Counted from the stretch's first letter, positions 30,850 to 39,402 are shown. The stretch: DNA of 64,000 nucleotides from Myxococcales bacterium (GCA_016720595.1 JADKKI010000072.1:248001-312000); one strand, 5' to 3'. Program-made: numbers and translations. Notes: generated from the letters alone by a model not told the origin.

Positions 30850-32415
30850 ATGGCGAAGAACGAGTCGACGGCGGTCAACGATCTGATCAACCTGGTCTCG
30901 ACCGCCACGCCGCGAAAGCTCGCCCCGGACGAAGACCTGATGTTCTCCGAGCCGGCGAAGCGCAGCACCAAGGCGGTCGGCGCTCCGCGGATGACCGGCA
31001 CGCTGAGCGGCGCCGGAGAGGTCGAGCCGCTGCCGCGTGGACGCGGTGCTGCAGGGACCCAGCAGAACTCGGTCACGCCGCCGGTGCGGGTGACCACCGC
31101 GCCGCCCTCGCGTCAGTCCACGATCCCGCCGATCGCGCCACCAATCCCGCCGATGCCGAGCCGCTCCGCGGCGAGCAGCCCGGCGCTGACTCCGCCGCTC
31201 CGCACGACGAGCTCGCCGGCGATCACGCCGCCCGAGCGCAGCCGTCCGTCCTTGCCGCCGCCGACCCGCTCGAGCGCGCCCGCGCATGTGGCCCCGGCGA
31301 TGGGGATCCCCGTGGTCGCGCCGGTCGATCTCACCGATCAATCGTGGTTCGAGGAGAGCCGCAGGGTCGATCGCGTGACCGGTCCGCGCCCGCACGCGCA
31401 CGTGGAGGAGCTGTTCGGCACTGCCGAGGTTCCGCGCGGGATGACCACGGCGCAGTGGCTCGGCAAGCTCGCGCTCCCGATGGGCGCGATGATCGTCGTC
31501 GGCGTGTTCGTCGGAGGCTATCTCGCGTTCGACGGACAGGGCGGCCACAAGCGCAGCCCGCAGGTCGCTGCACCCGTTGCTGCACCGGCCGCCGCGCCGC
31601 TCGCGGTGACCGAGCCCGCGAAGGCGGAGCCGCTCCCCGCGACCCCGAGCACCGAGCCGAGCACCGCACCCGTCGCAGCGGCCGAGCCTGCACCGGCTCA
31701 GGTCGCGGTCACGGCACCTGCCACCGAGCCCGCGATCGCTGCGGCTGCAGCGCCAACCGTTCCCACGGGTCGCCCGGTGTTCGTCGAGGTTCGTCTCGAT
31801 TCCAATCCCGCAGGCGCGACCGTGATGCTCGTCGATCGCGGCAAGACCACGTTCCTCGGCACCACGCCGATCAGCACGGCGGTCGATGGCGCGCGTCAGT
31901 ACGACCTCGTGTTCACGTACAAGGATCGTCCGACGCACCTCGAGCACCTCGATCCTCGGACCACCAGCAAACTGTCGGTGAAGCTCGAGCGCTCCACCAA
32001 GCCGGCCACCGAGGTCGCGGCGCCCGTGGCCCCGAAGGCCGCACCCGCCAAGGCTGTGCCCGCGAAGCTCGAGACTACCGAGCCACCGGCGGCCGAGGTC
32101 GCGAAGCCGAAGGCCGAGAAGGCCGTGGTCGCCCCGAAGGCCGAGAAGGCCGAGAAGGCCGTGGTCGCGCCGGTCCCCGCGAAGGCCCCTGCCGGCGGCG
32201 AAGGTGTGCTCATGATCTCGAGCAAGCCGCCTTGCGAGATCTTCATCGACGGCAAGGCCACCGGCCTGATGACACCGCAGCGCTCGCTGCCGCTGCCGGC
32301 CGGCGCGCACAAGGTCACGCTGGTCAACACGGCCGAGAAGATCAAGAAGACACTGTCGATCCAGATCACCGCGGATCAGCCGACCAAGGTGATCCAGGAC
32401 CTGATGAACAAGTGA
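30850..32415 (+). CDS. Membrane-anchored PEGA-domain protein with Pro/Ala-rich linkers
   Basis: 521 residues from ATG 30850; a TTG at 30820 would add ten. The cytoplasmic half is long and Pro/Ser-rich (about 70-150), then comes one membrane segment (about 209-228) and an Ala/Pro/Lys-rich region. Two PEGA-like segments follow: VFVEVRLDSNPAGATVMLVD (about 308-327) and GEGVLMISSKPPCEIFIDG (near 450). This is the layout of the C-terminal half of the PEGA Ser/Thr kinase without a kinase domain. A TACGTT at 30814-30819 is a possible -10 with a 24-base leader. The 146 bases between this gene and the divergent HEAT/TPR gene hold the promoter described above. Confidence 0.75.
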   Translation: MAKNESTAVNDLINLVSTATPRKLAPDEDLMFSEPAKRSTKAVGAPRMTGTLSGAGEVEPLPRGRGAAGTQQNSVTPPVRVTTAPPSRQSTIPPIAPPIPPMPSRSAASSPALTPPLRTTSSPAITPPERSRPSLPPPTRSSAPAHVAPAMGIPVVAPVDLTDQSWFEESRRVDRVTGPRPHAHVEELFGTAEVPRGMTTAQWLGKLALPMGAMIVVGVFVGGYLAFDGQGGHKRSPQVAAPVAAPAAAPLAVTEPAKAEPLPATPSTEPSTAPVAAAEPAPAQVAVTAPATEPAIAAAAAPTVPTGRPVFVEVRLDSNPAGATVMLVDRGKTTFLGTTPISTAVDGARQYDLVFTYKDRPTHLEHLDPRTTSKLSVKLERSTKPATEVAAPVAPKAAPAKAVPAKLETTEPPAAEVAKPKAEKAVVAPKAEKAEKAVVAPVPAKAPAGGEGVLMISSKPPCEIFIDGKATGLMTPQRSLPLPAGAHKVTLVNTAEKIKKTLSIQITADQPTKVIQDLMNK

Positions 32416-32419
32416 CGAA

Positions 32420-32439
32420 CCCGTAGCGGCCGCTACGGG
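32420..32439. terminator. 20-base perfect palindrome at the end of two convergent genes
   Basis: CCCGTAGCGG followed by its exact complement CCGCTACGGG forms a stem of eight pairs with a four-base loop. It lies four bases after the PEGA gene stop and spans the stop codon (32433-32435) of the convergent Cys-rich lipoprotein gene, so it can terminate both. No T tract. Confidence 0.5.
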
Positions 32440-32720
32440 AGGACGCGGCAGACCCGGGACGCCGTGGGCTTGCAGACGCCGGTCACGGAATCGCACGCCA
32501 CCGCGGCGCCATCGAGATCCGGGCACGGGATGGTGGCGCTGCAGGGCTGCGTGCACACGTTGAAGCCCTCGACGGCGAACGTGTGGCAGTCATTGGACAT
32601 GCAGTCGTGCTCGGACGCGCAGTTGTCGTAGAGCACGCCCGTACACACAGCACCCTTGCCGACGTCGGTCTCGTCACCCGCACAACCGACCACGAGCACC
32701 ACCGCAAGGAGGATCCGCAT
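32433..32720 (-). CDS. Cys-rich mini-lipoprotein, minus-strand twin
   Basis: 95 residues. Signal peptide MRILLAVVLVVGC gives lipidated Cys13. The mature part has ten or so cysteines in the order CTGVLYDNC, HDCMSNDC, NVCTQPC, CPDLDG, CDSVTGVC and CRVL. It aligns along its full length with the divergent gene starting at 32745 (CTGV-YD-C, C-CMS--C, -VCTQ-C, -PCP, GVCKP). The pair is a diverged inverted duplication. Function unknown; the disulfide-rich fold suggests a surface-exposed or secreted role. Confidence 0.75.
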   Translation of the reverse strand: MRILLAVVLVVGCAGDETDVGKGAVCTGVLYDNCASEHDCMSNDCHTFAVEGFNVCTQPCSATIPCPDLDGAAVACDSVTGVCKPTASRVCRVLP

Positions 32721-32749
32721 CCTGCGATCCTATAGGATCGCAGGATGCG
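32716..32749. repeat. 34-bp perfect palindrome containing both divergent start codons
   Basis: The 17 bases CGCATCCTGCGATCCTA (32716-32732) are followed directly by their exact reverse complement (32733-32749). The two ATG codons (32720 on minus, 32745 on plus) lie inside it, so both genes have an identical 24-base upstream sequence. TATAGG lies eight bases before each ATG and could be a symmetric bidirectional -10. AGG immediately precedes each start. Confidence 0.9.
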
Positions 32750-33044
32750 TTGCCTCGCGATCGCGCTCCTCCTGTCGACGGCGGCTTGTGAGACCGGTGG
32801 GGGAAGTACGCTCCCCGATGCCAACCTCAGCCTGCCGATGTGCACCGGCGTGGTCTACGACTCGTGCCTGTCCAACGCCGGCTGCATGTCGATGAACTGC
32901 AAGCTCTACGATCAGGACGCGATCCAGGTCTGCACCCAGGCCTGTGACGCGAACAACCCGTGCCCGATGCAGAACGGGCAGGCGGCGACCTGCAACAACC
33001 GGGGGCTGTGCAAGCCACCCGCGGCCAACGCCTGTCATCCGTGA
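32745..33044 (+). CDS. Cys-rich mini-lipoprotein, plus-strand twin
   Basis: 99 residues. Signal peptide MRCLAIALLLSTAAC gives lipidated Cys15. The mature part carries CTGVVYDSC, AGCMSMNC, QVCTQAC, NPCP, ATCNNRGLC and a terminal NACHP. It is clearly homologous to the minus-strand twin, from which it is separated by only 24 bases. Differences are spread over the whole gene whereas the shared start region is perfectly palindromic. Function unknown. Confidence 0.75.
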   Translation: MRCLAIALLLSTAACETGGGSTLPDANLSLPMCTGVVYDSCLSNAGCMSMNCKLYDQDAIQVCTQACDANNPCPMQNGQAATCNNRGLCKPPAANACHP

Positions 33045-33099
33045 GCGCGGGCGTTGCACCGCGGAACCCGCGGGCGTAGGTTCGCGAACAGGAGGCTAC

Positions 33100-33636
33100 G
33101 TGGCGCATATCGATGTCTTCAAGGGCTGGGCAGAGTCGATCCGTCAGGACATCGACGGCTACAAGGCGCTGCTCGAGTCTCCCAAGGCCGACGACCACTC
33201 GCGCAAGCTCGCGGGTGCGGCGCTCCTGTACATGGTCAGCCGCATGGACCTGATCCCGGACTGGAACGAGGGCATCGGCGTGATCGACGACGTCATGGTG
33301 CTCCGCGTCTGCGCCCAGCTCACGCAGGGCCACGAGCGCGGCACCTTGCCCACCAACGCCGACGTCGCGCTCGATCGGATGGCCAACGAAGGCGACAAGA
33401 TCAAGGAGTTCCTCGGCGGCGCGATCTACGACAAGCTCAAGTCGTACTGCGCCAAGCTCGGCGACACCACGGTGCGCGGCCGGACCCCGGTGCAGCTGAT
33501 GGGTGACGAGAGCCTCCGCAAGGCGCTGTACGTCGAGCTCGAGGACGAGCTCAAGAAGTCCGTCCCGATCGTCGTCAACGATCCCGTGGATGCCGAGCTG
33601 CGCCTCAAGGCGTACCTGACCCACAAGCTCCAGTGA
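33100..33636 (+). CDS. YkvA-family (DUF1232) protein
   Basis: 178 residues from GTG 33100, with GGAGG at 33091-33095. The DUF1232 signature is at about 44-68 (YMVSRMDLIPDWNEGIGVID plus DDVMVL), matching the family consensus of a helix pair around DLIPD and a D/E-D pair. Most members have an extra hydrophobic segment and are membrane-associated; this one is rather soluble. The remaining C-terminal 80 residues are unique and charged. Its stop overlaps the next start (TGATG), so it is co-translated with an AgmX/PglI-type protein. Confidence 0.8.
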   Translation: MAHIDVFKGWAESIRQDIDGYKALLESPKADDHSRKLAGAALLYMVSRMDLIPDWNEGIGVIDDVMVLRVCAQLTQGHERGTLPTNADVALDRMANEGDKIKEFLGGAIYDKLKSYCAKLGDTTVRGRTPVQLMGDESLRKALYVELEDELKKSVPIVVNDPVDAELRLKAYLTHKLQ

Positions 33637-34556
33637 TGCGGGCGCTCGCGATCCTGTGCGCGCTGACTCCGGCGCTCGCGCACGCCGACGATTCGTTCGA
33701 GGCCAAGGCCACCGGCGCGCGCAAGCTCGCTCACGTCGATGACGTGGTGTGGGCCCTGACCGCGACGTGCGACAAGGGTGACGACGTGCTGCAGCGGCAG
33801 TGTCGCGCGCTGCGCGATCGCACCGCCACGCAGCTCGCCGGCACCACGCTGCTTCTCGATGCGGACAACTTCGCGCTCGACGTGGGCGCCTGGGATCCGG
33901 GCCGCAAGTCCGTGGCCGTGACGCTCAGCTCGTGCATCCGGTGCGAGGGCGTGGCCAGCGAGGGCAAGACCTGGTTCGTCACCGGCGGCGCACCCAAGCT
34001 CGACGGCGGCAAGCTCCGCGGCGCGGCCCTGTACGACACCGCTCGCCAGTTCGCCACGCCCGAGACCGCCGCGGCCTGGATCAAGGCGATCGGCCATCAC
34101 AAGGTCGAGCTGGTCGTGAAGGTGCCCGCGAAGCCGCGGTGGAACCTGTCCGGCAAGGATGGCATCCAGCTCGAGGTGCTCGCGTATCGCGTGCTCACCC
34201 CGTGCAACGGCACCGTGGTGCTCGCGAATCCGCCGTCGCAGAACGCTGCGCCCGACAAGGCCGCCTGCGCCGCCGGAGGTGCCGCGGTCGTCGCGCTCAC
34301 CTCCGAGCTGATCGAGGAGACGATGCAGGCGCCGCTGTCCGTGATCCGGACCTGCGCGAAGAGGGAGAAGGCGGCCGGCCACGGCAAGCTCGATCTCACG
34401 ATCGCCGATGACGGCACGATCGCGGCGTACGAGCAGACCGGCGACTTCGTGGGCTCGCGCGTCGGGACCTGCATCGACGCGGCGATGAAGGGCGTGACGT
34501 TCCCGCGCTCGGCGAAGCCGAAGACCAAGATCGGCTATCCGATCACCCTGCCGTGA
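33636..34556 (+). CDS. Secreted protein with AgmX/PglI-type C-terminal domain
   Basis: 306 residues from ATG 33636 (GTG 33633 also possible). A signal peptide (ends ALAHA-DD) is followed by a mature domain with paired cysteines (CDKGDDVLQRQC, CIRCEG). The last 75 residues have the TonB-C-like AgmX/PglI pattern (VIRTCAKREKAAGHGKLDLT, GTCIDAAMKGVTFP), as in the lipoprotein at 27624. It overlaps the upstream YkvA gene and is followed directly by the DUF1338 gene, so a three-gene operon is likely. Periplasmic or outer-membrane-facing; role unknown. Confidence 0.72.
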   Translation: MRALAILCALTPALAHADDSFEAKATGARKLAHVDDVVWALTATCDKGDDVLQRQCRALRDRTATQLAGTTLLLDADNFALDVGAWDPGRKSVAVTLSSCIRCEGVASEGKTWFVTGGAPKLDGGKLRGAALYDTARQFATPETAAAWIKAIGHHKVELVVKVPAKPRWNLSGKDGIQLEVLAYRVLTPCNGTVVLANPPSQNAAPDKAACAAGGAAVVALTSELIEETMQAPLSVIRTCAKREKAAGHGKLDLTIADDGTIAAYEQTGDFVGSRVGTCIDAAMKGVTFPRSAKPKTKIGYPITLP

Positions 34557-34557
34557 A

Positions 34558-35361
34558 GTGGTGACGACCTCCGACCTCCTCGATGCGCTCTGGCGTGACT
34601 ACGTCGCCTCGACGCCGCAGGCGGCCCGCATCCATCACCTGCTGTCGGCGCGCGGCGAGCGGATCGCGAACGATCACGTCGCCCTCCGCACCTACGGGGT
34701 CGCCGGCCTCGGGATCGCCGAGCTGGCGCGGCCGTTCGAGGCCCTCGGCTGGGAGCCGAAGGCGCCGTACCGGTTCGAGGACAAGCACCTGGTGGCGCGC
34801 TACTGGCAGCACCCCACGCCCGGGCTGCCCAAGGTGTTCATCAGCGAGCTCGTGCTCGCGGAGCTGTCGGCCGCGGCGCAGCAGGTGATCGCAGGGCTCG
34901 TCGAGCAGTTGCCCGCGGGGTTCGGCGCTCGCGCCGATCTGCCGTGGGCGGGGCGGCCGTGGCGCGTCACGCACGCGCAGTACACGCAGCTGCTCGCCGA
35001 GAGCGAGTACGCGGCCTGGGTGGCGGCGTTCGGGTTCCGCGTCAATCACTTCACGGTCGACGTCAACGCCCTGTCCACGTTCCCCGATCTCGCCACGCTC
35101 GATGCCTTCCTCGTCGAGCAGGGGTTCACGCTCAACGATGCGGGCGGGACGATCAAGGGAACGCGCGCGGACTGTCTCGAGCAATCGTCGACGCGCGCGG
35201 ACTCGGTGGAGGTCGCCTTCACGGATCGGACGTGCTCGATCCCGTCCTGCTACTACGAGTTCGCGAAGCGCTATCCGCTGCCGTCGGGCGAGCTGTTCCA
35301 CGGGTTCGTCCCCGCTTCGGCCGACAAGATCTTCGAGTCGACCGACGTCAAGCCTCGGTAG
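34558..35361 (+). CDS. DUF1338 protein, 2-oxoadipate dioxygenase/decarboxylase family
   Basis: 267 residues; starts at GTG 34558 or 34561. The family's metal-binding blocks are visible: NDHVALRTYG near residue 40, VNHFTVDVN in the middle and CSIPSCYYEFAKR near the end, supplying two His and one Glu in the expected order of a VOC-fold Fe(II) site. Characterised members (HglS of Pseudomonas, YdcJ-like) convert 2-oxoadipate to 2-hydroxyglutarate in lysine catabolism. This protein is shorter than HglS, so substrate assignment is tentative. It follows the AgmX/PglI-type gene without a gap. Confidence 0.85.
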   Translation: MVTTSDLLDALWRDYVASTPQAARIHHLLSARGERIANDHVALRTYGVAGLGIAELARPFEALGWEPKAPYRFEDKHLVARYWQHPTPGLPKVFISELVLAELSAAAQQVIAGLVEQLPAGFGARADLPWAGRPWRVTHAQYTQLLAESEYAAWVAAFGFRVNHFTVDVNALSTFPDLATLDAFLVEQGFTLNDAGGTIKGTRADCLEQSSTRADSVEVAFTDRTCSIPSCYYEFAKRYPLPSGELFHGFVPASADKIFESTDVKPR

Positions 35362-35373
35362 TCAGCCCGAGGC
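35352..35373. terminator. Bidirectional hairpin between DUF1338 and PilZ genes
   Basis: GCCTCGG (35352-35358) pairs perfectly with CCGAGGC (35367-35373) around an eight-base loop holding both convergent stop codons. Confidence 0.45.
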
Positions 35374-35706
35374 GCCGAAGTACTCGTTGAGCTCGAGCAG
35401 GACGTCGATGTCGACGCCCACGAACTGCACGCCCATGCCGCCCTCGGGCCCAGCGGCGGCCCAGCGCACCACGGCCGAGAGGGTGAAGGTCTGATCGGTG
35501 GTCGGCAGAGTCAGCTCGAGGGTCAGGGTGGAGCCCACCGGCTGCAGCAGCGCGGAGCTGATGAACGCGCCTCCCACGCCAATGTCGCGGGTCTGGGCGG
35601 CGATCCAACCCGTGTGGTCCGCCGCCCGGAACCGGACCGACAGCACGCGACCGGGGCGCGCCTTGGTTCGGAAGTGATGTCGCCGCTCGTGCCGGTGCCC
35701 GTCCAT
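35362..35706 (-). CDS. PilZ-domain protein (putative c-di-GMP receptor)
   Basis: 114 residues from ATG 35706; TATGCT lies 11 bases upstream. The PilZ fold is recognisable from a basic N-terminal block (HERRHHFR), TRDIGVGGAFI and GMGVQFV. The second c-di-GMP motif (D/NxSxxG) reads DIGVGG, with Gly in place of Ser, and the Arg-rich switch is only partly consensus. Single-domain PilZ proteins of this type are common in myxobacteria, and some no longer bind c-di-GMP. Confidence 0.8.
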   Translation of the reverse strand: MDGHRHERRHHFRTKARPGRVLSVRFRAADHTGWIAAQTRDIGVGGAFISSALLQPVGSTLTLELTLPTTDQTFTLSAVVRWAAAGPEGGMGVQFVGVDIDVLLELNEYFGASG

Positions 35707-35818
35707 GTCCCGGATCCAGCATAGGCCAGGTGACGCGATCCTCGCTAAACTCCTTCATAAAACCGCGTGTCGTTTCCCTTTACCGCACCCTGGGACGGGG
35801 GTAGCTTCCGCGCCGGTT

Positions 35819-37681
35819 GTGAAGGTCCATCTCATTGGCATTGGCGGCACCGGGATGGGTGCGGTCGCGGGGTTGCTCGCGGGAGCGGGGCACGAGGTTC
35901 GTGGCTCCGACGCGGCCGTGTATCCCCCGATGTCCGAGCAGCTCGCGGCGCTCGGCGTGCCGGTGATGATGCCGTATGCGAGCGAGAACCTCGCGTGGCG
36001 GCCTGACCTGGTGGTGGTCGGCAACGTTCACGGCAAGGATCACGTCGAGGTCGTCGCGGCCCAGGATCACGGGATCAAGCTGACGTCGTTCCCGGCGGTG
36101 CTGGGCGAGCGGCTGATCGAGGGCAAGCACGCGATCGTCGTGTGCGGCACCCACGGCAAGACCACGACGACTTCGGTGATCGCGCACATCCTCGCAGAGG
36201 CCGGCAAGGATCCATCGCTGTTCGTGGGTGGCGTACCGGTCGCGCTCGGCCAGGGCTACAAGCTCGGCAAGGGTGACGACTTCGTCATCGAGGGCGACGA
36301 GTACGACACCGCGTTCTTCGACAAGGGCCCCAAGTTCCTCCACTACCGGCCCCGGACGGTGATCCTCACCAGCGTCGAGCTCGATCACGTGGACATCTTC
36401 CCGTCGTTCGATGCGGTCAAGGACGTGTTCAAGAAGCTCGTCGCGCTGATCCCGAGCGATGGGCTGCTCGTGGTCTGCGCCGATGCGCCCGAGGCCGTGG
36501 CGCTCGCCAAGGCCGCCGGCTGCAAGGTCGAGCAGTACGCGGTGACCGGCGAGGGCGAGGATGCGGCGCCCCCCGAGGGCACCACGTGGTGGGCCACCAA
36601 CGTCGAGGTCGGCAAGAGCGGCCGGACCTCGTTCGACGTCCACCACAAGAACGGCAATGGTTCGGAGAAGCTCGAGCGGTTCGAGACCCTGCTCGTCGGC
36701 CGTCACAACGTCGAGAACTGCGTCGCCGCGATCGCGGTGTGCTTCTCGCGAGGCCTCGCGGTCAAGGACATCCAGCGCGGGCTCGCGAGCTTCGCGGGCG
36801 TCAAGCGCCGGCTCGAGCTGCGCGGGATCGCGGGCGGCGTCACGGTGCTCGACGACTACGCGCACCACCCCACGGCCGTGCGCGAGACGTTGAAGTCGCT
36901 GCGCAAGCGGTTCCCCAAGCGCCGGATCATCGCGGTCTACGAGCCACGCTCCGCCACCAGCCGCCGCAAGACGTTCCAGGCGGAGTTCGCCGATGCGTTC
37001 GCCTATGCGGACGAGGTGATCGTCGGCAAGCTGTTCGATCCGTCGAAGATCCCGGCGGCGGATCGGTTCGACCCGGAGCGGATGGCGCTCGATCTGCACC
37101 AGCGCGGCACCAAGGCGGCGTACATCCCCGAGGTCGACACGATGGTGAAGCAGCTCGCACAGAGCGCGGCACCCGGCGATGTGGTGTGCGTGCTGTCCTC
37201 GGGCAGCTTCGATGGGCTCCACGACAAGCTGCTCGATGCGATCGGGGATGCGATGCGCCCGGCGCACCTCGCGGACATGGCTCCGGTTCGCGAGCTCCTC
37301 GAGCAGGTTGGCCTCGAGAAGGACCTGGCGCGCGACGAGCACGTCGGCAGCTTCTTCGTGCTCCGCAACGAGACCGGCGTGGTGGGTGCGGTGGCTCTCG
37401 AGGTTCACGGCGACGACGCGATCCTGCGATCCCTCTCGGTCGGCTCCGAGCACCGCGGCGCGGGCTACGGGTGGATGCTCGCCGACATGGCGGTCAGCCA
37501 GGCGCGCTGGCGGGGTGTGCGTCGGATCTACCTGCTGACCGAGAGCGCCAGCGACTTCTTCGCGGCAAAGTTTGGCTTTCGGGTGGTCGATCGCTCGACC
37601 CTGTCCAAGCAGGTCGCAGCCAGCGAGACGTTCAGCCGCCTGACCGGCTCGCAGCTCGTCGCGATGCGCCTCGACCTCTAA
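35819..37681 (+). CDS. mpl: Mpl-type murein peptide ligase fused to a GNAT acetyltransferase domain
   Basis: 620 residues from GTG 35819. Residues 1-475 are a complete Mur ligase of the Mpl type (UDP-N-acetylmuramate:L-alanyl-gamma-D-glutamyl-meso-diaminopimelate ligase). They carry the Rossmann start HLIGIGGTGMG, ATP loop GTHGKTTTT (110-118), EGDEYDTAF (158-166) and DDYAHHP (345-351). Mpl recycles murein tripeptide. Residues about 483-620 are a GNAT domain with acetyl-CoA loop EHRGAGYG (544-551) that closely follows the ArsN2-like pattern (FFVLRN, ALEVHGDDAILRSLSV, FGFRVVDRSTLS). There is no stop or ribosome site between the two. Both halves look catalytically intact. Confidence 0.9.
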   Translation: MKVHLIGIGGTGMGAVAGLLAGAGHEVRGSDAAVYPPMSEQLAALGVPVMMPYASENLAWRPDLVVVGNVHGKDHVEVVAAQDHGIKLTSFPAVLGERLIEGKHAIVVCGTHGKTTTTSVIAHILAEAGKDPSLFVGGVPVALGQGYKLGKGDDFVIEGDEYDTAFFDKGPKFLHYRPRTVILTSVELDHVDIFPSFDAVKDVFKKLVALIPSDGLLVVCADAPEAVALAKAAGCKVEQYAVTGEGEDAAPPEGTTWWATNVEVGKSGRTSFDVHHKNGNGSEKLERFETLLVGRHNVENCVAAIAVCFSRGLAVKDIQRGLASFAGVKRRLELRGIAGGVTVLDDYAHHPTAVRETLKSLRKRFPKRRIIAVYEPRSATSRRKTFQAEFADAFAYADEVIVGKLFDPSKIPAADRFDPERMALDLHQRGTKAAYIPEVDTMVKQLAQSAAPGDVVCVLSSGSFDGLHDKLLDAIGDAMRPAHLADMAPVRELLEQVGLEKDLARDEHVGSFFVLRNETGVVGAVALEVHGDDAILRSLSVGSEHRGAGYGWMLADMAVSQARWRGVRRIYLLTESASDFFAAKFGFRVVDRSTLSKQVAASETFSRLTGSQLVAMRLDL

Positions 37682-37752
37682 GACCCTGCGGGCCGCCATC
37701 CTGTTGTTCCGGGCGGCGCCGACGAACGGTGCTATTCATGGGGGCAGATCCG

Positions 37753-39402
37753 ATGAAGCGCACCCTCGCGATCGCACTCCTCCTGTGGTCCACGCTGCCG
37801 GTGGCCGCACAGCCCGCGCCATCTGAAGGCGAGAAGAAGCGGCGGCCGCTCCCCGTCGAGCAGCCCGTGAACCCGTACGGCGGCGCGCCCGACGATCCCT
37901 ACGCCGATCCACCGGCCCAACCTCCCGTCGCGCCACCCGCGGTGACGCCGCCCGCGAAGACGCCGCCGCCCGGCAAGAAGCTGCCGCCGCCCGCGAAGGC
38001 ACCGCCCGGCAAGAAGCTGCCGCCGGGCAAGGGCGGGAAGCTCACGCCGCCTGCCGTTCCACCAGGTGCTCCCGACAACCCGTACACCGATCCCGTGATC
38101 GCCCCGGCGGGGACCGGCGCGCCCACGCCGGGTGGCTCGGTACCACCCGCAGGCAAGGATCCCGTCGCGCCGAAGAAGGCGCCGCCGCCGGAGATCATCC
38201 CCACCGCGATCCCCGCGCGCGTCACGCTCTCTGACCTCACGGCGGTGCAGGGCCTGCTCGCGGTGCAGCGGATCGATGGCTGGCTGATGTTCGATCGCGA
38301 CGGGGAGAATCCGATCTCCGCGCGTCTGGTCGCCCCCGAAGGCCATCCGTCGCGGCCGTGGTTCTACCTGATCCCGTCCAAGGGCGAGGCGATCGCGCTC
38401 GTGCACTCGGCCGAGGCGCGGAACTTCGATCACCTCCCTGGCAAGAAGCTGACCTACCAGGGCTATCGCGATCTGGCGCCGCAGCTGAAGGTCCTCCTGA
38501 AGGGCATGAGGACCGTCGCCGTCGAGTACTCGCCGAAGGCGGCGGTCCCGAGCGTGTCTCGCGTGGATGCCGGGACGCTCGAGCTGATCCGCGGCGCCGG
38601 CGTCACCGTGCGCTCGTCCGATACGCTGGTGCAGTACACCAAGGCGATCTGGGGCGACCCGGGGCGCACCGCGCACTACGTCGCCGTCCATCACCTCGTC
38701 GAGCTCCGCAAGGACGCGCTCGCGTTCATCGCGAAGCAGCTCGCCGCGGGGACCCCGGTCACCGAGTACGACGTGCAGCAGCGGCTCGCGCGCGGGATGA
38801 CGATGCGCGGCCTGGTCAGCACTCCTGCGGTGGTGGCCGCCGGTGCGAACACCGCCGATCCGTTCTACGTGCCCACGGCCGCCCGCACGGCGGAGATCAA
38901 GCGCGGTGATCTGATCGTGCTCTCGCTCGCGCTCAAGATCGACAAGCCCGATGGCGTGTGGGCGGCGCAGACCTGGATGGCGATCGCCGATGCCACGGTC
39001 CCCGAGTTCGCGCAGCGCGCGTTCGAGACCGTCGGCCTGGCGCGCGATCAGGCGATCGCGCTGATCGCCGATCGCAGCCGCAAGCACCGGCCGGTCACGG
39101 GCGCCGAGGTCGACGACACCACCCGCGCGTTCTTCAAGAAGGCCAAGGTCGTCGAGCGCGTGATGCATCGCACCGGCCATTCGATGGACAACGATCTGCT
39201 CGGTGGCGGCGCCGATCTCGACAACTTCGAGGTCAAGGACACCCGGATCCTGACGCCGGGCACCGGCTTCACCGTGGGGCCCGGGCTCTACTTCTCGGGG
39301 CAGTTCGGCGTGCGCACCGAGGTCTCGGTGTACCTCGCACCCAGCGGGCCCGAGATCACGACGCCGGCGCAGGACGCGATCGAAGCCCTGCTCAAGCCGT
39401 GA
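37753..39402 (+). CDS. Secreted M24 (creatinase/aminopeptidase P-fold) protein with degenerate metal site
   Basis: 549 residues from ATG 37753, preferred over 37738 because GGGG lies eight bases upstream. A signal peptide (ends VAA-QP) and a Pro/Lys-rich region (about 30-150, with PPGKKLPP units) precede an N-terminal creatinase-like domain (about 155-295) and a pita-bread M24 domain (300-545). Of the five usual metal ligands only His476 and Glu523 are evident. The two Asp positions (about 393 and 404) are non-acidic, and the first Glu is Gly509 (TVGPGLY instead of TIEPGLY). It is probably not a metallopeptidase; creatinase is a known metal-free member. The stop overlaps the mobA start. Confidence 0.78.
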   Translation: MKRTLAIALLLWSTLPVAAQPAPSEGEKKRRPLPVEQPVNPYGGAPDDPYADPPAQPPVAPPAVTPPAKTPPPGKKLPPPAKAPPGKKLPPGKGGKLTPPAVPPGAPDNPYTDPVIAPAGTGAPTPGGSVPPAGKDPVAPKKAPPPEIIPTAIPARVTLSDLTAVQGLLAVQRIDGWLMFDRDGENPISARLVAPEGHPSRPWFYLIPSKGEAIALVHSAEARNFDHLPGKKLTYQGYRDLAPQLKVLLKGMRTVAVEYSPKAAVPSVSRVDAGTLELIRGAGVTVRSSDTLVQYTKAIWGDPGRTAHYVAVHHLVELRKDALAFIAKQLAAGTPVTEYDVQQRLARGMTMRGLVSTPAVVAAGANTADPFYVPTAARTAEIKRGDLIVLSLALKIDKPDGVWAAQTWMAIADATVPEFAQRAFETVGLARDQAIALIADRSRKHRPVTGAEVDDTTRAFFKKAKVVERVMHRTGHSMDNDLLGGGADLDNFEVKDTRILTPGTGFTVGPGLYFSGQFGVRTEVSVYLAPSGPEITTPAQDAIEALLKP

